Position numbers and translations under genes: made by a program
Shown: one piece after another, positions 8,579 to 14,751 of the stretch
How positions within the stretch are numbered: position 1 is the stretch's first letter
Layout of the letters: every line of letters starts with the position of its first letter
The notes under the pieces: model-generated
What the model was told of the DNA's origin: nothing
What the model saw: only the letters and a program-made list of their open reading frames with translations
Database searches by the model: none
Source: an uncultured Hyphomicrobiales bacterium
GTDB lineage: Bacteria > Pseudomonadota > Alphaproteobacteria > Rhizobiales > Xanthobacteraceae
DNA: 21,163 bases
Direction of reading: 5' to 3'
Assembly (NCBI GenBank): GCA_903891395.1
Contig: CAITEM010000571.1
Location: forward strand, 1 to 21,163

Positions 8579-8668
8579 TGATGCTGCGTGGTTAATCCGC
8601 ACATCTTTTCCGTTTAATTCGTGCCGCTGCAAGTGAAAGCGCGCGTTCGTTCAACGACGCTTTGCCGT

Positions 8669-8676
8669 ATGGTTAA
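8669..8676 (-). promoter_or_regulatory. CtrA-like half site TTAACCAT upstream of the CHAP gene
   Basis: ATGGTTAA on the plus strand reads TTAACCAT on the strand of the CHAP gene. That octamer is the half-site form of the CtrA box of alphaproteobacteria. A one-mismatch copy (TTAACCAC, 8588-8595) lies nearer the gene. No TTAA-N7-TTAA full site is seen. The assignment rests on motif match and on the cell-wall function of the downstream gene. Confidence 0.3.
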
Positions 8677-8705
8677 AGCTAAAATTTTAATTAAATGAGA
8701 CGCGA

Positions 8706-9434
8706 TCAGTGCGCGTTATAGCGAACGGGTGCGACGACCGAGAGTTCAGCTTCCGAAACGCCGGCGGGCGGCGGCGGCATCGGTTGCGCGCGGTCCAGCA
8801 AGGACAGCGTTTCGCGATCGAGCAGGCTGGACCCGGAGCTGCGCGCGATGCGCACGTTGTGGACGCCACCGCTGCGATCGACCCGGAATGCGACTTGGGT
8901 CGTGCCGGCATCGCCGCGGGCGTCCGACGGGTAACGCTTGTAACGTTCAAGGCGCGCGACCAGTTGCGAACGCCAGTTCGGCAGAGCATTGGAATCGCGC
9001 GACGACGCGCCCGGCAAGGGCGCCGCGCTGACATCGGCGCGTTGCGGCGCGGCGCTCGGCGCGCTGGCAAGCGACTTCTTTTTATCGGGCTTCTTCTTTT
9101 CCTTGGGCTTTTCGACCACCTTCGGCGGCAGCGGCAGCACGACCTCCGGCTTTACGGTGGGCGGCGGCAGTTCAATTTTTTCGATGGGTTTGAGTGGCTC
9201 CGGTTCAGGCTCCTCGGCGCGGGCCGCGACCTGATCGGGCGGCATGTCATTAGGCACGACTTCAGGCGCGACTGCGACCGGCGCCAATTCCATCATGACG
9301 ACGGGCGCGTTGGCAACGAGGTCCGAGCTTTCGCTCCACTTCGCCAGCAACGCCGCGGCGCCGGCGGCGTGAATGCCGAAAGCCAGCAAAAAACATGCGC
9401 CCCATCTCAATGATTGGGCCCGGTTGAACGTCAT
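8706..9434 (-). CDS. tonB: TonB-family energy transducer
   Basis: The 242-aa protein has one N-terminal membrane segment (about residues 11-31, WGACFLLAFGIHAAGAAALLA) with the conserved intramembrane His at H22. A Pro/Glu/Lys-rich periplasm-spanning stretch follows (about 65-125, PEPEPLKPIEKIELPPP, then a KEKKKPDKKK block). The C-terminal TonB domain (about 153-242) has RLERYKRYPSDAR with the family YP at 168-169, then TTQVAFRVDRSGGVHNVRI. TonB carries proton-motive energy from ExbBD to outer-membrane receptors for siderophores, heme or other ligands. The start ATG overlaps the exbD stop by 4 nt (ATGA), implying coupled translation. No receptor gene is in the window, so the ligand is unknown. 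An AT-rich tract follows the stop (8677-8695) without a clear terminator hairpin. Confidence 0.93.
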   Translation of the reverse strand: MTFNRAQSLRWGACFLLAFGIHAAGAAALLAKWSESSDLVANAPVVMMELAPVAVAPEVVPNDMPPDQVAARAEEPEPEPLKPIEKIELPPPTVKPEVVLPLPPKVVEKPKEKKKPDKKKSLASAPSAAPQRADVSAAPLPGASSRDSNALPNWRSQLVARLERYKRYPSDARGDAGTTQVAFRVDRSGGVHNVRIARSSGSSLLDRETLSLLDRAQPMPPPPAGVSEAELSVVAPVRYNAH

Positions 9435-9853
9435 GGTTTGTCGGCTTCCAGGCCGACCAGCGCAACGTGCAGGTAACCGGCGCTACGCAGGTCGTTCATC
9501 AGCATCATCAATTCGCCGTAGGAGACGGCCTTGTCGGCACGCATGAAGACGCGTTGTTGTTTGTCGCCGGACGTCGCCTTGTCGAGCGCCGCCGTCAGCG
9601 TTCCGCGCGCGACCGGATCGTTGTCGAGCGTCAGGCTCAAATCGGATTTTAACGTCAGGAACAGCGGCTTGTCGGGCCGGGGCGTACGCTCGGCGCTGGC
9701 GGACGGCAGGTCGACGGCAACATCCACGGTGGCGAGCGGCGCGGCGATCATGAAAATGATCAGCAGCACCAGAATCACGTCGATGAACGGCGTAACGTTG
9801 ATCTCGTGGACTTCGTTTAAGGCATCGTCGCCGTGGTCGAGACGTACGCTCAT
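9431..9853 (-). CDS. exbD: ExbD proton-channel subunit of the TonB system
   Basis: The 140-aa length is normal for ExbD. The single membrane helix carries the hallmark HEINVTPFIDVILVLLIIFM with the proton-path aspartate D25. The periplasmic domain follows, including VFMRADKAVSYGELMMLMN and a LVGLE-type end. ExbD pairs with ExbB as the inner-membrane motor that energises TonB. It begins 4 nt after the exbB stop and overlaps tonB by 4 nt, so the three are one operon. TolR is the alternative, but the neighbouring TonB and absence of TolA/TolB make ExbD the better name. Confidence 0.93.
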   Translation of the reverse strand: MSVRLDHGDDALNEVHEINVTPFIDVILVLLIIFMIAAPLATVDVAVDLPSASAERTPRPDKPLFLTLKSDLSLTLDNDPVARGTLTAALDKATSGDKQQRVFMRADKAVSYGELMMLMNDLRSAGYLHVALVGLEADKP

Positions 9854-9857
9854 GATG

Positions 9858-10766
9858 TCACTCCGCCGCTACGCCGCGGCGGCGATTGAACACGCCACGA
9901 TCGAGGTCGCGGCTGATGAGGCGCAGAATTTCCGCCGAGGCGTCGCCATGGAGCGCGCGATCGCCGGCGATCCAACGTGAGAACATGTTGTACATCACCA
10001 CCGCCGGGATCGCCGCGACCAGGCCGAGCGCGGTAGCGAGCAGGGCTTCCGCGATGCCGGGTGCGACCACCGCGAGATTGGTGGTGTGCGATTTCGAAAT
10101 GCCGATAAAGGCGTTCATGATGCCCCACACCGTTCCGAACAGTCCGACGAAGGGCGCGGTGGCGCCGATGGTGGCGAGAATGCCGGTGCCCCGGATCATC
10201 TGGCGTCCCGCGGCAGCTTCGAGGCGCTCCAGCCGCGAGCCAATGCGCTCCTTGACGCCATCCGGCGACATTGCGTCGGCGGATTGCTGCAATTCGGTAT
10301 CGGCGGCGCCGATCAGTGCTGAAGCCGCGTCCTTGCCGCCTTGCAAAGCGCGCACGTCGTTCCAGGCGCGCGCGGCGGCGAGGGCTGCGATGGCCGCGCC
10401 CAGGCGGCGGCGCGCCGCGAGCAGTTCGATCGCCTTGGCAAACCAGATGGTCCAGGTCAGCACCGATGCAAAGGCGAGCCCCACCATTACCGCTTTGACG
10501 ACGATGTCGGCCGCCATGAACATGCCCCAAGGCGATAGGTCCTGGGGCAGGCTGAGCGTGATCGGCGGCACCGCCGCGGTTGCCGATGCGGGATTTGCGG
10601 TTGGGGCGGCCTCGGCGGCGGTCGGAGCAGCGGTCTGGACGGCCGGCGTGATTGCCGGCGCCGCGGGCGGCGGCGTCTGTGCCAACGACAAAGAGGGCGA
10701 CAGCAGCCCGATCGCGAGGATCGCGACCGCAACGTGCCGGCACAGCGTTAAACGGATCAGTCGCAT
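9858..10766 (-). CDS. exbB: ExbB, long alphaproteobacterial form with signal-like N terminus
   Basis: The 302-aa protein starts with a signal-like segment (VAVAILAIGLLSPSLSLAQ) and an Ala/Pro-rich stretch to about residue 75, as in the long ExbB of rhizobia-type bacteria. Three membrane helices follow: about 85-112 (DIVVKAVMVGLAFASVLTWT), about 195-225 (ATIGATAPFVGLFGTVWGIM) and about 238-265 (EALLATALGLVAAIPAVVMY). The GLFGTVWGIMNAF and AIPAVVMYN motifs are those of the MotA/TolQ/ExbB channel family. It forms the pentameric proton channel with ExbD. It lies between a small membrane ORF (12-nt gap) and exbD (4-nt gap). TolQ is less likely given its neighbours and length. Confidence 0.93.
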   Translation of the reverse strand: MRLIRLTLCRHVAVAILAIGLLSPSLSLAQTPPPAAPAITPAVQTAAPTAAEAAPTANPASATAAVPPITLSLPQDLSPWGMFMAADIVVKAVMVGLAFASVLTWTIWFAKAIELLAARRRLGAAIAALAAARAWNDVRALQGGKDAASALIGAADTELQQSADAMSPDGVKERIGSRLERLEAAAGRQMIRGTGILATIGATAPFVGLFGTVWGIMNAFIGISKSHTTNLAVVAPGIAEALLATALGLVAAIPAVVMYNMFSRWIAGDRALHGDASAEILRLISRDLDRGVFNRRRGVAAE

Positions 10767-10778
10767 CGCCGAGGTCCT

Positions 10779-10946
10779 TCAGTGCAGAGTGTAGCGCAAA
10801 TGCTGCGGATTGATCAGCGTGCCGACCCCGTCGTGCGAGACCAGCACTCCGCCGGGAATCGAGATGGGGATCAGCCAGACGACCAGGCCGACGCCGATCC
10901 ACAAATACATGTTGAGCCAAAGGCGGCGAAGAATTGCGGCACGCAT
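10779..10946 (-). CDS. Small single-pass membrane protein at the head of the exbB operon
   Basis: From ATG 10944-10946 the frame encodes 55 aa: a basic N terminus (MRAAILRRLWLNMY), one hydrophobic segment (LWIGVGLVVWLIPISIPGGV) and a short polar tail ending LRYTLH. The frame can be extended to 11030, but that part is Arg-rich, lacks family features and runs into the palindrome at 11020-11038, so the inner start is preferred; its ribosome site is weak (GGGC). It ends 12 nt before exbB on the same strand. I do not recognise the family. Spacing and the bacterial membrane-protein pattern support a real gene. A role as accessory to the ExbBD motor is only inferred from position. Confidence 0.5.
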   Translation of the reverse strand: MRAAILRRLWLNMYLWIGVGLVVWLIPISIPGGVLVSHDGVGTLINPQHLRYTLH

Positions 10947-11019
10947 TACGATTGCCCGGGTCCGTCGGCTGGTGGGCAACCTATAGCGCCGAAAGCGAAA
11001 AACAACAGCAAAATCGCAG

Positions 11020-11038
11020 TTTTTAGGCATTCTAAAAA
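11020..11038. promoter_or_regulatory. Irr/ICE-like palindrome upstream of the exbB-exbD-tonB operon
   Basis: TTTTTAG (11020-11026) and CTAAAAA (11032-11038) are a perfect 7-bp dyad around GCATT. It resembles the iron control element of Irr in Bradyrhizobium relatives, built on TTTAGAA/TTCTAAA arms; the right arm here reads TTCTAAAA exactly. It lies 74-92 bp upstream of the first small gene of the TonB operon, read leftward. Irr controls iron-uptake genes in these bacteria, so function and position agree. A possible -10 (CTATAG, 10981-10986) is present, but its -35 partner is poor. Confidence 0.55.
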
Positions 11039-11191
11039 GTACACGGAAGTCTAAGTGCGACGCGATGCTCCGTTACAAAGTCGATCTCAAGTCGATGTGC
11101 TGTACTGCACATGGCACTACACACCTCCACCCGTCTTGGCTGCCGGAAACGGCCGACAGTGCGCCGTCGGACCCGGATTGAACCGCAGCGT

Positions 11192-11205
11192 CGTTGCGTG
11201 CAACG
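11192..11205. promoter_or_regulatory. CGTTGC-GT-GCAACG dyad upstream of the DUF1993 gene
   Basis: CGTTGC (11192-11197) and GCAACG (11200-11205) are reverse complements with a 2-nt centre, about 50 bp before the start at 11256. A second dyad, ATGTGC-N6-GCACAT, lies at 11095-11112. Both fall in the 309-bp divergent region 10947-11255 between the exbB operon and this gene. Either may be an operator. The region holds no gene I can support. Confidence 0.3.
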
Positions 11206-11255
11206 TCCCGCGCGCTGGCACCAGCCAGAACAACAATCGTCCAAGGATTAATCTT

Positions 11256-11780
11256 ATGCCGTTTACATTGTCCCAGGCTTCGCTGCCGGTCTTCGAGATC
11301 GGCCTTAATGCTTTGTCGGCCGTGCTCGACAAGGCCACGGCTTACGCCACCGCGAAGAAAATCGATCCGTCCGTCGTGCTCGGTTGGCGTCTGGCGCCCG
11401 ACATGTTCGCCCTTGCCCGCCAGGTTCAGATCGCGGCCGATCAGGCCAAGAATGCCTCGTCGCGGTTGGCTGGGGTCGAACCGCCGAAATTCGAGGATAA
11501 CGAGACTACGGTCGATCAGCTCAAGGCGCGGCTCGCCAAGACGATCGCCTACCTCAAGACGCTCGACGCCAAGGCACTCGACGCCTCGATCGACCGCGAA
11601 ATCACGTTTCCGCTCGGGCCGACTAAAAAGGGGCAGATGACCGGCGCCGATTACCTCAACCACTTCGTGCTGCCGAACTTCTACTTCCACCTGACCGCGG
11701 CCTATGCCTGCGTGCGTTCCTGCAGTGTGGACGTCGGCAAGCAGGATTTCCTCGGTGCGATTCCGCTCAAGATAATCTAG
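11256..11780 (+). CDS. DUF1993 family protein
   Basis: The start MPFTLSQASLPVF is set by a strong AAGGA site at 11243-11247, 8 nt upstream; the frame is open further back, but that part is out of character. The 174-aa product matches the DUF1993 family along its length: GLNALSAVLDKATAYATAKKI, then WRLAPDMFALARQVQIAADQAK, LKARLAKTIAYLKTLD and the C-terminal LNHFVLPNFYFHLTAAYACVR followed by VDVGKQDFLGAIPL. These are helical cytoplasmic proteins related in fold to DinB-type four-helix bundles; no reaction is established. No signal or membrane segment is visible. It is a single-gene unit, divergent from the iron-type operon and convergent with the CNC-motif protein. Confidence 0.85.
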   Translation: MPFTLSQASLPVFEIGLNALSAVLDKATAYATAKKIDPSVVLGWRLAPDMFALARQVQIAADQAKNASSRLAGVEPPKFEDNETTVDQLKARLAKTIAYLKTLDAKALDASIDREITFPLGPTKKGQMTGADYLNHFVLPNFYFHLTAAYACVRSCSVDVGKQDFLGAIPLKII

Positions 11781-11807
11781 CGCCGGGGGCAGGCCGCAAA
11801 AGCAAAA

Positions 11808-11835
11808 CCGCCTCGCCAGTCACCCGGCGAGGCGG
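11808..11835. terminator. Bidirectional intrinsic terminator between convergent genes
   Basis: CCGCCTCGCC (11808-11817) and GGCGAGGCGG (11826-11835) form a perfect 10-bp GC stem with an 8-nt loop. Leftward it is followed by TTTTGCTTTT, a good U-tract for the CNC-protein gene; rightward by CTTTA, weaker, for the DUF1993 gene. It lies in the 85-bp gap between their two stops. Confidence 0.85.
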
Positions 11836-11865
11836 CTTTATGTGGTCGTCGAAGAAAATCAGGTC

Positions 11866-12381
11866 CTAGTAACGGTAGGAAACCTGGCCGCCTTCTTCAT
11901 CACCTTCGGATTCACGCGCGCCGTTGCCGCTGTAACCGCAGTTACAGTTGACGCCGCGGACTTCGCGACGTTCGTTGACGACGCGGGTCGAGCCCTGGGC
12001 ATAGCGATTGACGGTCTCGTTCCGGTTCTCGACCTGCAGCTTGTTGGTCGTGTTGACCTTGTGCAGGGTGATGTTGCGGATCACCGTGTTCTGGCGATGC
12101 ACGACGATTTCCCGGTTGATGACCGGCTTCACGTGCACGACCAGGCGGTTTTCCTGAACGAGGTTCGTCTTCTTCACTTCCCGGGTGTGATCGACGTATC
12201 GGGTGTGGGTCCTCACCTGGGCCGGAGCGCGCTCGACGCGCCGGGTGTTGTACTCGGAGTCGGGTCGACGGCAGTTACAGACCGAGTCATAGTAGGTCCC
12301 AGCAGAGGCCGGGGTCGGTGCGATGTTCGCCAGTCCGACGACCAGCAAAGCGCCGCATAACGCTTTGTACAGTAGGTTCAT
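11866..12381 (-). CDS. Exported 171-aa protein with paired CNC motifs and beta-like repeats, function unknown
   Basis: A signal peptide (MNLLYKALCGALLVVGLANIAPTPASA) is followed by C35-N-C37, a 108-residue middle and C146-N-C148, then an acidic Gly/Glu tail (ESEGDEEGG) ending SYRY. The middle alternates hydrophobic and charged residues and can be cut into about four units of 11-13 residues: RLVVHVKPVINR, EIVVHRQNTVIRN, ITLHKVNTTNK, LQVENRNETVNR. This suggests stacked beta strands. The two CNC motifs could form disulfides or bind metal. I do not recognise a named family. The gene is monocistronic, with AT-rich upstream DNA holding two TTAACCAT sites; a GGGG ribosome site precedes the ATG. Confidence 0.7.
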   Translation of the reverse strand: MNLLYKALCGALLVVGLANIAPTPASAGTYYDSVCNCRRPDSEYNTRRVERAPAQVRTHTRYVDHTREVKKTNLVQENRLVVHVKPVINREIVVHRQNTVIRNITLHKVNTTNKLQVENRNETVNRYAQGSTRVVNERREVRGVNCNCGYSGNGARESEGDEEGGQVSYRY

Positions 12382-12393
12382 CTTAAAGCCCCG

Positions 12394-12467
12394 TTAACCA
12401 TATAAGTTAAGCCACTGCCTAATCTTTTCCGGTTTCAGGGTTTTTGTAAAGAAAAAATTAACCATAT
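12394..12467. promoter_or_regulatory. Two TTAACCATAT direct repeats (CtrA-like) upstream of the CNC-protein gene
   Basis: TTAACCATAT occurs at 12394-12403 and again at 12458-12467, the same orientation, 64 bp apart. TTAACCAT is the CtrA half-site octamer. The first copy is also followed by AAGTTAAG, giving TTAA-N9-TTAA rather than the canonical N7. They lie 13-86 bp upstream of the gene start at 12381, in the 176-bp gap 12382-12557. The gap shows no other gene. Confidence 0.35.
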
Positions 12468-12557
12468 TTTTGCCACCCCTGCCTTATTTCCAGGAAGACC
12501 CCCGAAAATAGCGGCGTCAGGAGCGCAGTACCGCTAAATATAGACGCGGCAGCGGAC

Positions 12558-13559
12558 TTACTTGAGGCGTTTTGCCGCTTCGGTGACCAGACTTAGGTCC
12601 GTGTACGCGTTGATGTCGATCTTCTTTTTGACGAAACCGAGCTCCCGTGTGGTGTCCACGTTGCGCTGCAGGGCCGCGATATTCGGCAGCAAATCGGGGT
12701 CGCGGTACACGTCCTGCCTGGTGAAGACCCAGCCGAAACTGGCGGCTGGTTGCTTGGTGACCCTCGCGGCGATCTGGGTCACCTCATCATGGTTCTTGGG
12801 GTCGATGTACCAACGGGTGATCCGCAGCATATCTTCCATGAAGTCGACCATGGCGGCGCGGTTCTTCTCGATGAAGCCCTTGCGGGCGTTCCACGAGATC
12901 ATTTGGGTGATGCCGAGCGCTTCCTTCTGCTCGAACAGGACGCGGCCTTCGTCCTTGAGCTTGGGATTGAGCGCGAAGGGCAGGACGGCCGGCACCAAGT
13001 CGGCCTTTTTCTCGACCAGCATGGCCGGCATCGCCGCAAGCGGCGCTTCCAGCATGGTGTAGTCGCGCTTCTCCTCGAGGCCGTGCTGCTTGAGCATGGC
13101 GCGGATGGCGACGTCGACGGCGCTGCCGCCGCCATTAGTGCCGATCACCTTGCCCTTGAGATCCTCGACTTTGTTAATCCCGGAGTCCTTGCGGACGTAA
13201 TATTGCTGGCTGAAGTGGCCGTCGACGCCGTCCTGGAATTCGTCGGCGATGACGCGGATGTCGTCGAGCCCGGCATTCTCGATCGCGATGGCGAGCGACG
13301 AGTAGGCGAGGTTGGAAATTTCCAGCTCGTTATTGGCGATCGCCGTGATCATCTGCGGCGTGCCCTGATAGCGGATGCTTTCGAGCGTGTAGGACTTGCC
13401 GATGTGCTGGGCGAGGTCCTTCTTCTCGAGCAGGATCGAGCCCCAGTTCGCCACCGGCGCCACCCAGCCCATGCGGATTTTCACCGGCTCGGCGGCGCTG
13501 GCGCTGGCGAAGAGGCCGAGCGCGCAGGCGGCGGCCAAGGCGAGTGACAGGATGCGCAT
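12558..13559 (-). CDS. ABC-type NitT/TauT-like substrate-binding protein (paralog A)
   Basis: The frame is open further upstream, but the start is set at ATG 13557-13559: a GGAGG site 5 nt before it and a signal peptide (MRILSLALAAACALGLFASASA) right after. The 333-aa mature part begins EPVKIRMGWVAPVANWGSIL and keeps the type II binding-protein layout of the SsuA/TauA/NMT1 group: GTPQMITAIANNELEISNL, IRVIADEFQDG, VEDLKGKVIGTNGGGSAVD, RAMLKQHGLEE. The family binds sulfonates, nitrate, taurine, thiamine precursors or aromatic acids in the periplasm for an ABC importer. No permease or ATPase gene is nearby. It lies 47 nt downstream of close paralog B, with an 18-bp palindrome between. The ligand cannot be called. 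Confidence 0.88.
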   Translation of the reverse strand: MRILSLALAAACALGLFASASAAEPVKIRMGWVAPVANWGSILLEKKDLAQHIGKSYTLESIRYQGTPQMITAIANNELEISNLAYSSLAIAIENAGLDDIRVIADEFQDGVDGHFSQQYYVRKDSGINKVEDLKGKVIGTNGGGSAVDVAIRAMLKQHGLEEKRDYTMLEAPLAAMPAMLVEKKADLVPAVLPFALNPKLKDEGRVLFEQKEALGITQMISWNARKGFIEKNRAAMVDFMEDMLRITRWYIDPKNHDEVTQIAARVTKQPAASFGWVFTRQDVYRDPDLLPNIAALQRNVDTTRELGFVKKKIDINAYTDLSLVTEAAKRLK

Positions 13560-13579
13560 CGCGTCCTCCACGCTCGGGC

Positions 13580-13597
13580 CCGCCGCGCGCGCGGCGG
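13580..13597. promoter_or_regulatory. 18-bp GC palindrome between the two paralogous binding-protein genes
   Basis: CCGCCGCGC (13580-13588) and GCGCGGCGG (13589-13597) are exact reverse complements without a spacer. The site lies in the 47-nt gap, about 20 bp before the paralog A start. In RNA it would make a strong hairpin at the end of the paralog B message; without a U-tract it is more likely to stabilise or partly block the transcript than to end it. Confidence 0.4.
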
Positions 13598-13606
13598 CAC
13601 GCCCGG

Positions 13607-14614
13607 CTATTTCAAGCGTTTGGCGGCTTCTTGCACCAGCGACAGGTCGGCGTGCTTGGAGATGTCGACGGTCTCCTTGATGAAGCCGAGGTCCTTCACG
13701 GTGTCGACATTGGCCTGCAGCGTCTTGAGATCGGGCACCATGTTGGGATCGCGGTAGTTGTCTTTCTTGGTGAAAACCCAATCGAACCGCTCCGGTGGCT
13801 GCTTGGTGATCTTGGCGGCGATATCCATCACTTCCTTGTGGTTCGCCGGGTCGAGATACCAGTGCACGATGCGCAACGAGTCTTCCATGAAGTCGACCAT
13901 GGCGGCGCGGTTCTTCTCGACGAAGCCCTTGCGTGCGACCCACATCGAGAATTGCGAGACGCCGATCGCGTCCTTGGTGTTGAACAACGTTGTCGCGGTG
14001 TTGCGCAGTTCCGGATTGAGCGAGAATGGCAGGACGCCGGAGATGAGGTCGGCCTTTTTCTGGTTCAGCATCGCCAGCATCGTCGGAAACGGCGCCTCGA
14101 TGACGGTGTAGTCGCGCTTGTCCTCGAGCTTGTGCTTGCGCAGCATCGCGCGCATGGCGACGTCGACCGCGCTGCCGGTGACGTTGGTCGCCAGCACTTT
14201 GCCTTTGAGGTCGTCGACGGATTTGATCGGGCCGTCTTTGGCGACCATGTATTCGTTGCTGTAGTAGCCGGTGTTGCCGTCCTGGAACTCGTCGGCAATG
14301 ACCTGAAGATCATCGAGGCCGGCGTTCTGGATGGCGATCGGCAGCGTCGGGTAGGTGAGGTTGGCGACCTCGAGTTCGTTGTTGGCGAGCGCGGTGATGA
14401 GCGGCGGCGTGCCGGCGAAGCGGATGATTTCGAGCGTGTAGGATTTGCCGAGATGGGTCGCGAGATCCTTCTTCTGCTCGATCATCGAGGCCCAGTTCGA
14501 TACCGGGACGATCCAGGACAAGCGGATTTTGACGGGATCGGCGGCGTTCGCTGTGCCGGTGGCGAAAAGGCTGAGGGCGCACACGCCGGCGAGCGCGAGT
14601 TTCATCATTCTCAT
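13607..14614 (-). CDS. ABC-type NitT/TauT-like substrate-binding protein (paralog B)
   Basis: The start is ATG 14612-14614, with GGGAGG 6 nt upstream and a signal peptide (MRMMKLALAGVCALSLFATGTANA); the longer open frame to 14725 has neither. The product has 335 aa. It aligns without large gaps to paralog A (shared blocks NNELE, NAGLDD, VIADEFQDG, SAVDVA, KNRAAMVDFMED, DLSLV-EAAKRLK), and by eye well over half of the residues are identical, so the pair is a tandem duplication. Differences cluster in the putative ligand region: VPVSNWASM for APVANWGSI, and TNVTGSAVD for TNGGGSAVD. It follows the Bug protein after 137 nt. The two proteins may bind related but different ligands. Confidence 0.88.
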   Translation of the reverse strand: MRMMKLALAGVCALSLFATGTANAADPVKIRLSWIVPVSNWASMIEQKKDLATHLGKSYTLEIIRFAGTPPLITALANNELEVANLTYPTLPIAIQNAGLDDLQVIADEFQDGNTGYYSNEYMVAKDGPIKSVDDLKGKVLATNVTGSAVDVAMRAMLRKHKLEDKRDYTVIEAPFPTMLAMLNQKKADLISGVLPFSLNPELRNTATTLFNTKDAIGVSQFSMWVARKGFVEKNRAAMVDFMEDSLRIVHWYLDPANHKEVMDIAAKITKQPPERFDWVFTKKDNYRDPNMVPDLKTLQANVDTVKDLGFIKETVDISKHADLSLVQEAAKRLK

Positions 14615-14639
14615 CGGTATCCTCCCAAGCGTCGCGCGG

Positions 14640-14671
14640 GCCTGCGCTGCGGCAGGCTTCACGTCGCGACG
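14640..14671. promoter_or_regulatory. Leader hairpin and palindrome upstream of paralog B
   Basis: GCCTGC (14640-14645) and GCAGGC (14652-14657) form a 6-bp stem with a 6-nt loop. CGTCGCGACG (14662-14671) is a perfect 10-bp palindrome next to it. Both lie in the 137-nt gap between the Bug gene and paralog B. They may be an internal promoter's operator or a processing hairpin; neither is followed by a U-tract. Confidence 0.25.
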
Positions 14672-14751
14672 GTGAAGATTGTCGGGCGTCCAACCGTTTT
14701 TGGCAAGCCGCATGGTGCGACACATTGCCCGGCATCCGGTACAGCGCGGCC

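Noticed and set aside
9431..10766. TolQ-TolR instead of ExbB-ExbD
   Set aside because: A TonB gene overlaps exbD, ExbB has the long alphaproteobacterial N terminus, and no tolA, tolB or pal is adjacent.
9850..10920. 356-codon minus-strand frame over exbB
   Set aside because: Arg/Gly/Ala-rich composition and full overlap with the well-supported exbB frame show that it is a GC-driven shadow.
11055..11255. N-terminal extension of the DUF1993 frame to an ATG at 11055
   Set aside because: The family match starts at MPFTLSQ (11256), which has a strong AAGGA site. The extension would cover two dyads of the divergent regulatory region.
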